In this document: positions 46,831 through 57,390 of the stretch, piece after piece
Layout of the letters: every line of letters begins with the position of its first letter
Position numbering within the stretch: position 1 is the first letter of the stretch
Source of the DNA: Gnetum montanum
Lineage: Eukaryota > Streptophyta > Gnetopsida > Gnetales > Gnetaceae
Reading direction: 5' to 3'
Assembly (NCBI GenBank): GCA_015680685.1
Contig: MNCI01007715.1
Coordinates: forward strand, 360,577 to 424,576
DNA length: 64,000 bases
Notes under the pieces: model-generated
Databases searched by the model: none
The model's input: the letters and a program-made list of their open reading frames with translations, nothing else
What the model was told of the DNA's origin: nothing
Position numbers and translations under genes: made by a program

Positions 46831-48390
46831 TGCATATTGTATCATGATTAAGGGTGCAATTTTGGGCTAGGAATTTGCAACATTACAACACCTCATACCC
46901 TGATCCACCATATATTTAATAATCAAGTGTGTGACCAGCAATTTTTCTACCTAGCCACCACAATACCAAAAGACACCCAGTGGCTTAGGAATGAACAATT
47001 ACCAATGTTTCATACATGCATGGATCTTATCTATCTACTTATTAACCCTTGTCATGGCCAAATGTTTAGTCATGGGGGACGTCACCCATTCTAATCTTTA
47101 GGATTCATAAGTGTTTTCCATCTTTTTTTTTTACATTTTTTTTTCAAATTTTCATTCTTTGATATAATTTTTTAAATTCCTTCCAAATTTTTCTATTTTT
47201 TTGTTTTCATTTTCTTTGTTATGTAATCTCACTTGTGAATAAAATGATCATGTAGCCCATTGAGGTGAGGTTTTCCTTATGTTGTGGAGTCATAAGGGAC
47301 TGATTATTTGGATAATGAGACCACATCATCCATCCACTCATCCATTAATAAGAGCTTCTTGCTCTGGTCATAATGATATTCTTTTTCATCATCCAATCTA
47401 AAAATAAATCCATAATCATTATTTCCAAGAAAAAGAGTGTAGAACTAAGGGGGAATGTAAAGAGTGTGACATCAAGGGGAATTGTGGATTCTCTTTGGCC
47501 ACTTTTGTATGTTCTATCATGTTGCTAAGGTTATAATTATATCCTTGTAGATCTAATAAAAATGGGAGTAGGAGTAACCTAACAAGGCATTGAACAAATT
47601 TTTGAGGGTCCCACTAAAAAGACATGTACCCATGCTTGAAGGTTGGTGGCTTCTTAGAACCCCAAAAAATTGTGCCCTAAATAAGCTCCTTCCTTGGACA
47701 AAACACCGAGTGATGTTTCTCCTTGCAACTATGATAGTCTTATAGTTGTTAGCCAAAGTGATGAAACGATGTGATGTTACTAAAATGTGGTTTGGACTTT
47801 ATTTGAACCTTGGAAAGAAGGGCTCATGATTATTTAATCATTGATAACACACAAGGATTCATTATGCCTTGGGTAAGACACCTCACGTCCCAATTTTTAC
47901 AGTCCCTTCTACAGTCCATCTCATCTTGCTATCCATATGATTCTAACTTGTTGTTTTATGTAACATAGATTTATTATCTTAAATTTTTTGTTTCATGAGT
48001 ATGTGTTGCATTCAACCCCTTTAGTACCTACAGACATTTTTAGGTGTGGTTACACAAGGACATCATAGGTTGGAACCTACTTTGGGGAGAACCCACTTGT
48101 GTAACTTTTGTGGCTTGTACTTGTTAGACACAACCACATCATTCTTCACCTTCCAAGAACTTAATTGTTAAATTTTGTAGTTTCCATTATAATGTAATTG
48201 ATACATTCCACAACATTGATTCAAAACCCTTTTTCTTGTATCTTCTAAAGCTTTTAACATTGACAACTTCATCTTCTACCACTATTGGTGCCTTCATATG
48301 ATTTCCTACTTACCCCAAAACTATGAACCTAACTTGAAATCTTCCAACCAACCCTAGAGCTTCATTTTCCATGCTTTGTACCCTCACTTA
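46831..48390 (+). other. Element G pol remnant and 3' region
   Basis: At about 46925-47010 a trace of the protease C-terminus is seen (YLATTIPKDTQWL, compare CLYVATTQ and TQWLI in B). The internal PPT-like motif TTTAGTCATGGGGGAC is at 47065-47080. T-rich runs follow at 47120-47220. No gene. Confidence 0.5.
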
Positions 48391-48394
48391 ATGC

Positions 48395-49032
48395 ACTTTC
48401 ATGGACCCCGAGATCAAGTACCTGATATTAGGTTGACCTTGACATCAGATACCTGATATTGGGTCAAACAAACTTATAAATACGATCCCCACTATGTCCA
48501 AAAATCCATTCTCTTCATTTTCATCTAGGGGAGTTTTTCAATCTTCTTTCATGACTCAAAGATCTACACAACCAACTTCCACTTGTAATATCTCACTTAA
48601 TATCACTCCAATTCTCATTCTGTTTAGACCTATTTGAATCTAGAGTGTTCAAGTTAGTTGTGGGAGGGGGTACTTGAATGGAGAGCTTGTACAACTTTTT
48701 CACAATTTTCTATTGCCTAGAAGGTATTACAATGGTAAGAAGGTTAAAAATCTCAAGCATTATAATAAAAAATCAATCGTATTAATGCTAGAAACCTTAA
48801 TTTTTCCATCCAAGGGACCATAACGTTTCCAATATGCCATACATAAGCAAAAAGGAACCAGTCGCAAAGGGTCATAAACAAGATAAACACCTTTTGGTTA
48901 TTTTTGTAAAAAATATTTCTAACTTTACAATCAGATAAATCATAGAACTCAATGGAACTAAGGTCATGACTAAGGTATAAACCTTGATTGGTTGCAACAC
49001 CTTAGTAACATCTAATCCTTGATTGATTATAG
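48395..49032 (+). repeat. LTR-like remnant and leader before ORF1-like gene
   Basis: Two GATATT sites (48422 and 48457 region) precede a TATA box (CTTATAAATACG, about 48474-48485), the U3 pattern of the A family in decayed form. It ends in ATTGATTATAG before the ATG at 49033. It may be the lost 3' LTR of G or the 5' LTR of the next element. Confidence 0.35.
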
Positions 49033-51229
49033 ATGGCCCCAAAAAGAGGAGCTCAAGCAAGACCTTCACAAGGTGCAACTAAATGCCCAAGGGGTGGCAG
49101 GGGCTAGCAAGGTGAGCATGCAAAGCATGAAGAACAAGAAGCCCAATCATTTAGTATCCATCAAGAGGCTCCTATCACAAGACAATCAATCCAAGGAGAG
49201 GCTATAGTACAACTAGCCCCCATGCAAGGACAACACCTCACATTGTCCCCAAAATGCCTTGAGGCCATTCAAAAAAAAATCCATGTTGATCATAATCATT
49301 GTGAAGATGAACTTTGACTTGTTTATGGTGTTTTCTCTAGAGGTAGTTCAAACGCAACTTCAAGCATCACCTCTGTGGCCCATCCTTTTAGATAGTGGTG
49401 AATGGTACCTTGGTGAAACCTGCAAATTCTAGCACAACAAAGATGAAGGTACCACTATCAACATTTGTCGATTCAATGTTTCATTCTCAATCAAAGTAAT
49501 CACCAGAGCTCTCAATCTGCCAAATGAGGAAACTAAGTTAGCCCATCTGTCCATAAGTTCTAACCCTAATACTCGAAAGTTGTGGCTAAGGCGAGCATAT
49601 GGTAAGGATGACAAAATATACAATGAATTGACTCTAGAAGAGAGGACTTATTTTAAGATAGGAACATATCACCTCTTTTCCACCAAGGGGATCAATAGAA
49701 TCTCCACATATGTGGCTAGAGTAAGTGTTGTACTAATGGGAAAATACATGGTTAATCTTCACCAATTATATTGCATAGAAATTTAGAGGTAATTTGAAGA
49801 GAAAAAGGCAAGAAAGCCAATACTTCCATTTCCTTGCCTAATCTGAAAGTTGTGCAAGTGTGCTGAAATCGTAGGATACATAAATAACATCCCTAGGAAG
49901 GCCCAAATTCCTTCTTTATTGAATTACTTAAATCAATAGCACCAAGGAAAGACCTTGGTGAGGAACCATAACCAAAGAAGGAAGTAGAACTAGAAAAGAA
50001 AGTAAAAAAGAAGCCTGAACAGTGTCATGAAACACAAGTTCCACCACTACCAACACAAGAATATAGGCCATCAATGAGCCACTTATAGAAAATTACTAAA
50101 ATGCTCAACTGGGGAAGCAGAGAGGAATCAAGCCTCTTTAGAGTCCTAGACGAGGTGTAGCCCATTGTTTCGACCAATTCAACAAGAGGACAGTTGTTGC
50201 TATAGTTAAGAGGAGAATCCCAATGGTCACGTCAAATCTCTAGTAACACCACATCCTTCCAAGTGATGCTTGAAATAGTTGAAGGTGCCACAACAATGGT
50301 CATGCAACATCAAGATGTAAAAAGCATAGCAAAGATGATAAAAAATTGCATTAAAGAGTCTTTCAATGTGCTTCTTGTGCCTCTAATTGATTTGACAAGG
50401 ACCAGGGATGTGCAAATACTTGTTGGGACTTCGATGACTCCTGTAGTACATGAGGATGTATTAGATCAACTACTACATATAGGATAAGTGATAACCACCC
50501 TATTTAACATTCCTAGTGATGTCACTATGGCATAATTAGACCTTACCACAACCAAAGAAAAGCTTGTCATGGTTGAGACTAGGGCTAAACATGCGGAAGT
50601 AGAAGTGCAATTTTTGCAATAGGAATTGGCCACCCTAAGAGTTGAAAGATAGGATCATACCTAGTTTGTTATGCCTAACTAGTTAGATCAATTTAGAATA
50701 GAGTTGCTAGAAAAATTTCTTTAAGAGAACAAAGCCACTACATAAGAAAAGGAGAAGGTAGTCTGGAATGCCTTCGTTGCAAAAGCATAAACTTATGCTC
50801 ATAAAAAGGCATTGACTATCACGCAAGAAGAGAATAAACAACTCGTTGAAGAGAACGCATAGGTGACAATCATTGAAAAATAAAAGAATTTTTTGGAAGG
50901 AAGTTTCCATCATTTAAGAGAACAATTGATGAGGAGGTCTGCACCATTCAACAAAAGTCCACAATTGAAATAAGTGCATGGCAAAATGAGGCCAAGAAAT
51001 ATGAAACGATGAAGGAACACTTCCAAGACTAGGTAAGCATGTACAAGCAAATAAATGAAAAAAATCCTAGATGGCTAAAGCCCACATTGGATCCATGTTA
51101 GCATAGAATCTTGATTGGCAACCAATTCTAGATAGTTATGCACTGGTCTAACAGGCAGAAGTAAAGAACAAAGACCTACAAATTGAGGATTTGAAAGAAT
51201 ACATAGCATTGGCTAACCTTAGATATGCC
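49033..51229 (+). pseudogene. ORF1-like retroelement gene, second copy
   Basis: Starts MAPKRGAQARPSQGA, paralleling MAPKQKHP at 1582. Readable parts in order: RFNVSFSIKVITRALNLPNE (about 49460-49525), an open 68-codon stretch at 49580-49786 (ERTYFKIGTYHLFSTKGINR), the LPFPCLI motif (49825-49847), an open stretch at 50263-50487, and a coiled coil (50549-50900, EKLVMVETRAKHAEVEVQF). Multiple stops. Cut at 51229 by the LTR of element F. The FxVxF..IxxxLxLP pattern resembles VNFDIDAQFFEDLFSIPSDG in the antisense gene of F, suggesting one family. No function known. Confidence 0.5.
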
Positions 51230-52789
51230 TGAAACACCGTGAAAATTGTGAGTCGGCCTCAGGTGAAGATTCACGATTCAGACAAAAGTACATGACAGAA
51301 TTCCAGAAAGGAAAACAAGGCAAGGCAAGGCAAAGAGGCACGCGGCATCAAGACTTCGGTTTCCTTTTGCAGATTTCCTATCTTACTATGGTTTCCTTCT
51401 TTTCGCTATAGTACGCAACATAGCGTAATGACGCTTAGCGTAACATAGTCTGATATTAGAAGGTGGTTTACTTCAGCAGATTTGGCGAAGCCTAAGGCCT
51501 AACCAGTGTAATATGCGATCTCTCGTGTATTCTGCTAAGTCTTTTGTCCAAGGGCAGATTTACGCTCTGTTACACAAGGCAGTGTAATGAGCTTCGAAAA
51601 TGTCAAAGAGAATCCAAAGGAAGCACAACAGATCAACTTCTTTCTCTTTCTTGCAGATTGATCACCTTACGCTCGTTACGCAACATAGCGTACGTCAGCG
51701 TAATTCATCGCCAAGTTAATCATTGTTTATGCTTCACTACGCTTGGCAGCGTGAACGAGTGTAAAGCAACTTGAGTCCATTACTTTTGTGCTTTATTATG
51801 CTCTTGCACGCGACGCAATGCGTATGAGCGTAATGTAGCCCTAAATCAACTAAGACATGCCCGATCCACATTTGTCATCCATACGCACAATACACAGATG
51901 CGCGTATTATGCGTAGTCACGAATTTCAACACAAGGATGGTCAAGTCAACGATCTTCTGAAAAGTTTGAAACATGTGTCATCACAGCCATGCCTTCCCCA
52001 CATATTTTCAAACTTATAAATATCCCAGTTGGTGAAGAAAAGACACGGAGACACAGAGAGAGACAGAGAAAGAGAGCAGCATTTTGGCAATCTTTTGGGC
52101 AGCACTATCCTTTAGCAGAGACAGGAAACATTTTGCTTGGACATTGGCAGCAGGAGCGATTGGTCCTTGGGCGAAGACACAACTTTCTCCATTGGTGATC
52201 GCTGGCAGTTCCGAGCCGAGACTACCCAAGGAAAAAGGAGCAAATCAGAGATCGAGAGATCATATGGTGTGGCTTGTGAGTTCTATTGATCAGAAGCAGT
52301 TGATCGATAAACGTCAGAACTTGACCTTCCTTGCATCCCATCTCTGGCCTACGAGGTAGATCGGACTCCATTCTGTACTTCTGCTGAGATAGTTTTCTTG
52401 TTATTTTGTGTTTGTTTCACACAAGACAATCGAGGTCTCCCCAGTGTAACTTGGTATACAAAATATTCATTTTTCGGGTCAAAGCATAGATCTTAAAATC
52501 ACGCGTTTCTCTCGTGTCTGATCTCTTTTACCGTGTTAACGTTATCATTATTACAATTCATCTACATCATTTTTCTCTCATTTTATGACTCGTCGAATCA
52601 AATCGTTCCACGAAGTATTCATAATCTCCATCAGTTTACTAATTTAGTAAGTCCCTGTTTGATTGACAAGACCGTTCAGGGCACTGCAGATTTGTTTTCT
52701 CCAGCACAACCCTCGCACGGATCCATGGTTAAGACTGTATCCACGGATTTTGTTTGGTATTCCAGCTGCCGACATTTTTCATCATTACA
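51230..52789 (+). repeat. Element F 5' LTR
   Basis: Starts TGAAACACCGTG and probably ends CATTACA. Aligns with the E LTR at the start, TATA region and end. U3 (51400-51910) is packed with TACGC and GCGTA words in opposed pairs. TATAAATA at 52015-52022. A GA-rich run lies just downstream of TATA (52036-52078). The exact 3' end is uncertain by about six bases. Confidence 0.82.
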
Positions 52790-52795
52790 GTTTTC

Positions 52796-52814
52796 TGGCA
52801 CTAGAAGGAGGGCC
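52796..52814 (+). other. Element F primer-binding site (candidate)
   Basis: TGGCACTAGAAGGAGGGCC follows the LTR by six bases and starts with TGG, as required for priming by a tRNA CCA end. The tRNA is not assigned. Confidence 0.55.
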
Positions 52815-53046
52815 TTGAATTCGATTCGTATTTTTACAGGTAGCCCTGTAAGCGATCTGTACCCGCGTCTCTGAAACGTAACCGTAATACCTCTAGGGAA
52901 GTTTACAAAAATTTGTGTGGTGTAGATCGGTTACTTTAACGATTCCTTTGGGATCCTATAGGGTAGAAAGCCTAACCGTGATCTTCTTTGTCCATCGTTT
53001 TTTCTTTTAGATCTAGTCGTTTACCGTCGATTAATCTACTTGACCA

Positions 53047-55439
53047 ATGGATTCATTTTACACAACCACAACCACCATGGTCGCTGCTGATTTGGGTGCC
53101 ACATCCGTGAACCCTATCGTTGTCACCAGACCAGCTTCTGGTGCAGCAGGACCTCAGGTACCATCGCGTCGGTCATTGAGACTGCAGGGCAAAGATCCAG
53201 TATTTACTGTCATGACCCCTGAGGAATACAACTTCATTTACGTCAAGATCCAGGTGAAGCTTGCCCTTAGCCGAGCCGAAATCGAGGCGAAACAAAATTT
53301 CGAGATGATCCATCGAGGGGGTCAGGATTTCACCCCAACAGCCTATGACATCATCCCTTTAACAGACCATCACCATGAAATTATAGCACAGTTGGTCATG
53401 GCTAAGAGCCAGGCTACACGGGCTATGATGGAACCCCAGAATGGGGAGAAAGAAGATGATGAATTTGCAGCCCAGTCTAAACATTCATATCACACCCTTA
53501 GTCCCCATACTTACGTCAATCCATCATTCCCTCTCAACGGAGAAGCCGCCCCTCTTAATCCAGCCATGACCACACAGACACACATCCCTATCATTCCACA
53601 AGCCACCATGCAGCCATCTGGGCTGCAAGTGCAAATACCCCACAATAACATGAGGGCGGTTTCATCACCACGTGTGCTCAGCATTCCGTCGGTGGTTCCA
53701 GCATCCACACTGCCCCACTTCATCCCTCAGATCCAACCTTAGGCCATATCCACAACTCACCCGGTGCAAACTTTATCTCTTCTGCCCCCCCCCCCAACCT
53801 AACAAATCACCACCGTCGTTCAGCCATAGGCATCCATCCAACAACCTGCCACGAGTCAGTGGACCATCCCCGTGGCACAACATAACCAATCTGCAGTATA
53901 TGGTGTGCAACCCTCGGTTGCACCCGCAACGTATATTCCGCAGATGGTTCTGCAATATCCCTATCCTTATCCCGCATAGCAGGCAACGGCTAACCTCTCT
54001 TCTCAAACCGGTGGGTGGTGGTCTTCACAGGCCCCCCTACCTGCAGGGATTCCCGCCCCACCATCTACCGGCCAAACCATCCCATCATTTCCACTGCCTG
54101 GCACAGCTTTTCCAAGTCAGCCCCCTGCTCCTCCTGCTCAAACATCCTATCGACAGGCTTGGATCAAGCCTTTTTACTTATTCAAACCCTCACTGAGGAG
54201 GTTAGGCATCTTAAGGCTGCTAGCTCAGACATTATACAGATCATGGACTTCTACCAAGATGATCCTATTAGTCCAACGGTCCCCATGTTGTCGTTGCCAC
54301 CAGGGATGTCCTTACCTCATTTTACCAAGTATAATGGGGAGGGGGATCCTAACGCTCACTTGGTCACCTTTAGATCTGAATCCTTGTTGCTACAACAATG
54401 GCCTCACACGATTATCCGCGTCTTTGCTATGTCTCTAATAGGGAAAGCTCTAGATTGGTATCAAGCCCTCCCACGCTCTTCCATTTCAACCTTGGAAGAG
54501 CTTCTGACACAATTCGTGACTTGCTTTAAATACAACTTAAAGCCAGAATTCACGTTAGATCAACTCATGGGAGTGAAACAAGATCCTCTCGAACTAGTCC
54601 AAAAGTTCAAACAGCGCTGGAATGCTACTTTGAATGAAATCCGTGAGCCAATCGTGGAGCCACACTTACTAGCCATCTTCAAAGGAGTAGTCAATGACTT
54701 TATCAAGTCAAAGCTGTATTATCTTTCCCCTAACTCCTTACATCAGGCCTTCGCTCAAACTAGAAGCATCCAAGATGCTGCGGAGGCCAGCAAAGACCCG
54801 ACGTATGTCACCTACAAGAACGCTCACAACAAAGGCAAGGGAAAAGGTAAAGCGACGACAACGACAGTAGCTGCGCTGGCTGAGGGCACAATGAACAAGA
54901 ACAAGAAGGCACCTACGGCGCCTCCTGAGACCACGGCCAGTGCGGGTAGCACCAGCCAAGACACAGCTGCCCCTGAAGGGCCCCCCCAGCCAAAACCAAA
55001 CTTTGAGCATAAAGATCACTTAAAGTATACAGCCTTGCCTGTAAAACACTCAGAACTATTGAAACAATTGTTAGAGGCAGGATACATTCAACTCAAAAGG
55101 GTATCCGAAGAGGCTTTGAAGCGTCACAGACGTCATTGTGAACTGCTGAAGAATCCTTCTTTAACCTTACCTAACGAACCACCAGTTCCGAAATCTCTCA
55201 GGCTGGACCGTTTCTGTGACTACCACCAGTTGTGTGGTCACGACACAGATTACTGCTGGGCGTTGAAGGATGACATTCAACGCATGATCGACGACGGTCA
55301 TTTGAAACTAGATGGCAGTAGTCCGATGCGTCTGGAAAACCAAGCATTGTATGTGTATAAGAACCCGTTGAATGCAAACAATGCACCTTATACAATCAAT
55401 GTGGTGAGTACGGACAGTGAGAGGAAAGTACCACCTAAA
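53047..55439 (+). pseudogene. gag: Element F gag
   Basis: The ATG at 53047 (MDSFYTTTTTMVAAD) opens 231 codons, with a Pro/Gln-rich end, to a stop at 53740. A run of 11 C at 53785-53795 then shifts the frame; the Pro/Gln-rich linker continues in another frame with two TAG codons. The capsid core is open from about 54195: MSLPHFTKYNGEGDPNAHL, LIGKALDWYQALP, LEELLTQFVTCFKYN (retrotransposon gag). A nucleic-acid-binding site CDYHQLCGHDTDYCW (CX2HX4HX4C, about 55216-55260) is the Tat-type variant of the zinc knuckle. A single TAA (55440-55442) separates it from the protease part, which is in the same frame. Confidence 0.88.
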
Positions 55440-55442
55440 TAA

Positions 55443-56840
55443 CCTTTTGTTTTGCGTGTACGTACCAGCTCACCAAGGGGGGCAAACCTTTCATTGACAA
55501 CCAGTGGTGTCTCAAGGCCACCCTTCATCATTCGGGCACCTTCTCAGAATGCCACTCAGCCACGTAGTAACAGCAAAGCCGCGGCCTCGTCCGCGCCCAC
55601 GCCTAGGGCGCCTTTCATTCTCAGGGCGCCAAAACCACTAGCTAAACCTCTCATGCAGGGGCAGGCCTCTAACCATAACCGCCAACCATCACCCAACAAA
55701 CAAAAGGGAGAGGACACATTTGTTAACGTTACAAAAGACCACTTTATGCTCGGCTTCCCTAAGCCTAGGCCCCTGGCCTCTATGCCTTCGCCTGTACCTC
55801 AGAGGCAGGATAAAGGTGCAGAAATGCAGCCACCTCCTCTCGGCGAGAAAAAGAATAACCCTCTGACTGACATCATTCGACCTCGGGAGATTCGTCTCTT
55901 CGGACGAATGGAAGAAGACAAGGGGAATAAACAACCTAGCCGAGAGAGGAATCTCCTCAATGCGTTTACACAGGTCAAACAGGCTCTGAAACAAAAAAAT
56001 ACAACGCTGAGCCTCGATGACCTGCTTATGACATCCCAAGAACACCGTGAGGCTATGGTCCGCATGCTGACATCCATACCTGTGGATGAAAGCTTACCAA
56101 TGGAGGAAGAAGCGATACACGCTGTCATGTTTCCTTTCGAAGCTAAGCAACCTAAGCCCACCTCGCTGACCTTTCATGACGAGTCCATCAAAGATGATCC
56201 TGAGAAAGGTCAGGTGACAACTGAACCCATGTTCATCACCATTCGGGTCGGTCAGTACCTGATCCGGAGGGTACACGTGGACGACAGCGCAGCTACAAAT
56301 GTCATTCCTTATCCCATCATGGATAGGTTGGGTCTGGTCGACCAGATCATCCCCACGACGACAACATGCGTAAAGTCGTTCAATGGAGCAAGGGTTCAGG
56401 TCAAGAGGATAGTGCGTATCGAGTTTGTGGAAGGAGATCAATTCCCAATGGATGCCACATTCCTAGTCATCGAGGAGATGCCTGGGTTCAACTTGATCTT
56501 AGGGAGGTCCTGGTTAGCCCAGCTGAGGGCGATTTCATCACCAATACATCAGGAAATACACCTACCCTATGTAGGAAGGGAGGTCGTAATACGTGGTGAT
56601 GAAATCACCCCCAGGACTGTCAACAACATTGAAGAAGAATGGGGTTCGGAGATAGAAACATCAGATGATCAGACCCATCTCCAAATCCCTCAACAAACCG
56701 AAACCAACGATGACGGTCTAGCCTGGGCCAACCTTCCATTTCAGGATGGCAGCATGGAGGAGTCAGACTGTAAATCCCTCCACCCTTACGCAACACTGAA
56801 CGTAAAGGCCATTAAGAAACAATTGCAAATTAGTAGTTGA
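55443..56840 (+). CDS. Element F gag C-terminus and aspartic protease
   Basis: In frame with the preceding gag after one stop; 462 codons are open from the first ATG at 55452. A Pro-rich linker (to about 55850) is followed by DIIRPREIRLFGRMEED and the retropepsin fold: active-site strand RRVHVDDSAATNVIPYPIMD (about 56265-56325), where family members usually have D-[GNS]-G/S after the catalytic Asp and this copy has DSA, then the flap region and NLILGRSWLAQLRAISSPIH (about 56490-56550). An acidic tail ends at 56838-56840. It would release capsid and RT from the polyprotein. Start choice is nominal because the natural product is a gag fusion. Confidence 0.82.
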   Translation, partial: PFVLRVRTSSPRGANLSLTTSGVSRPPFIIRAPSQNATQPRSNSKAAASSAPTPRAPFILRAPKPLAKPLMQGQASNHNRQPSPNKQKGEDTFVNVTKDHFMLGFPKPRPLASMPSPVPQRQDKGAEMQPPPLGEKKNNPLTDIIRPREIRLFGRMEEDKGNKQPSRERNLLNAFTQVKQALKQKNTTLSLDDLLMTSQEHREAMVRMLTSIPVDESLPMEEEAIHAVMFPFEAKQPKPTSLTFHDESIKDDPEKGQVTTEPMFITIRVGQYLIRRVHVDDSAATNVIPYPIMDRLGLVDQIIPTTTTCVKSFNGARVQVKRIVRIEFVEGDQFPMDATFLVIEEMPGFNLILGRSWLAQLRAISSPIHQEIHLPYVGREVVIRGDEITPRTVNNIEEEWGSEIETSDDQTHLQIPQQTETNDDGLAWANLPFQDGSMEESDCKSLHPYATLNVKAIKKQLQISS

Positions 56841-57074
56841 ACTGAATGGCATTTACGCACATTATTATGTTTCTACCAATTATCACTGTTTACACTTAGC
56901 AGTCTATTTTCATCTAATACATATTTATGCTACAGAAATTTTCAATGTTTACGCTTACCATTCCTTACGCTATTGCATTTCTCTTATGTACGCTATTTAC
57001 TCCTGTTAATCACTTTAGTCCAATTACACAGAAAAATACATTACCATCAATTACGCTCTCTATATTACGCAAAG

Positions 57075-57207
57075 GGGCCCACAATGGCCTAAAACTAGCC
57101 ATGGCCCGCAACGACCTAAAACTAGTTTCCAGATTACGCAAACTCCCATGATGGCCCGCAATGGCCTAAAACTAGTGACGGCCCGCTATTGCCTTAAACT
57201 AGCAATT
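57075..57207 (+). repeat. Four-unit tandem repeat inside element F
   Basis: Four units of about 27 bp with GGCCCGCAATGGCCTAAAAC as the best consensus; the third is preceded by an insertion. The CTTAAACTAGCA form at 57191 equals the core of the array at 13700-14101. Confidence 0.75.
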
Positions 57208-57390
57208 CCATTCCGTCGCAACATAACTTAGGCAAAATCGTTAACAACTACGCTTACGCTTCGCAAATAAAAACACAAAAGACAAAAAATAAATAACATT
57301 TAAAATCGTCACAAAATCTTATAGCTAGTCTTTCAGTTATTCACATAACCATTGCTGACTCCAATCAATAAAACCATGCGTAAACCACAA

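Larger units (their letters stand above)
43587..48390 (+). mobile_element. Element G: gag-only relative of A, 3' LTR not found
   Basis: A 5' LTR (43587-44454), PBS, gag (44579-46830) and a 3' region (47081-48390) follow the order of A. Between the gag tail and the internal PPT-like motif at 47065 only about 200 bp remain; protease, RT and integrase are absent. A 3' UTR block (CTACTTTGGGGAGAACCCAC at about 48080) matches A near 11060. No matching 3' LTR follows, so the right end is lost or too diverged. Confidence 0.7.

Noticed and set aside
53672-54196. 174-codon Pro/His/Leu-rich frame
   Set aside because: It is an alternate-frame reading of the Pro/Gln-rich gag linker of element F.
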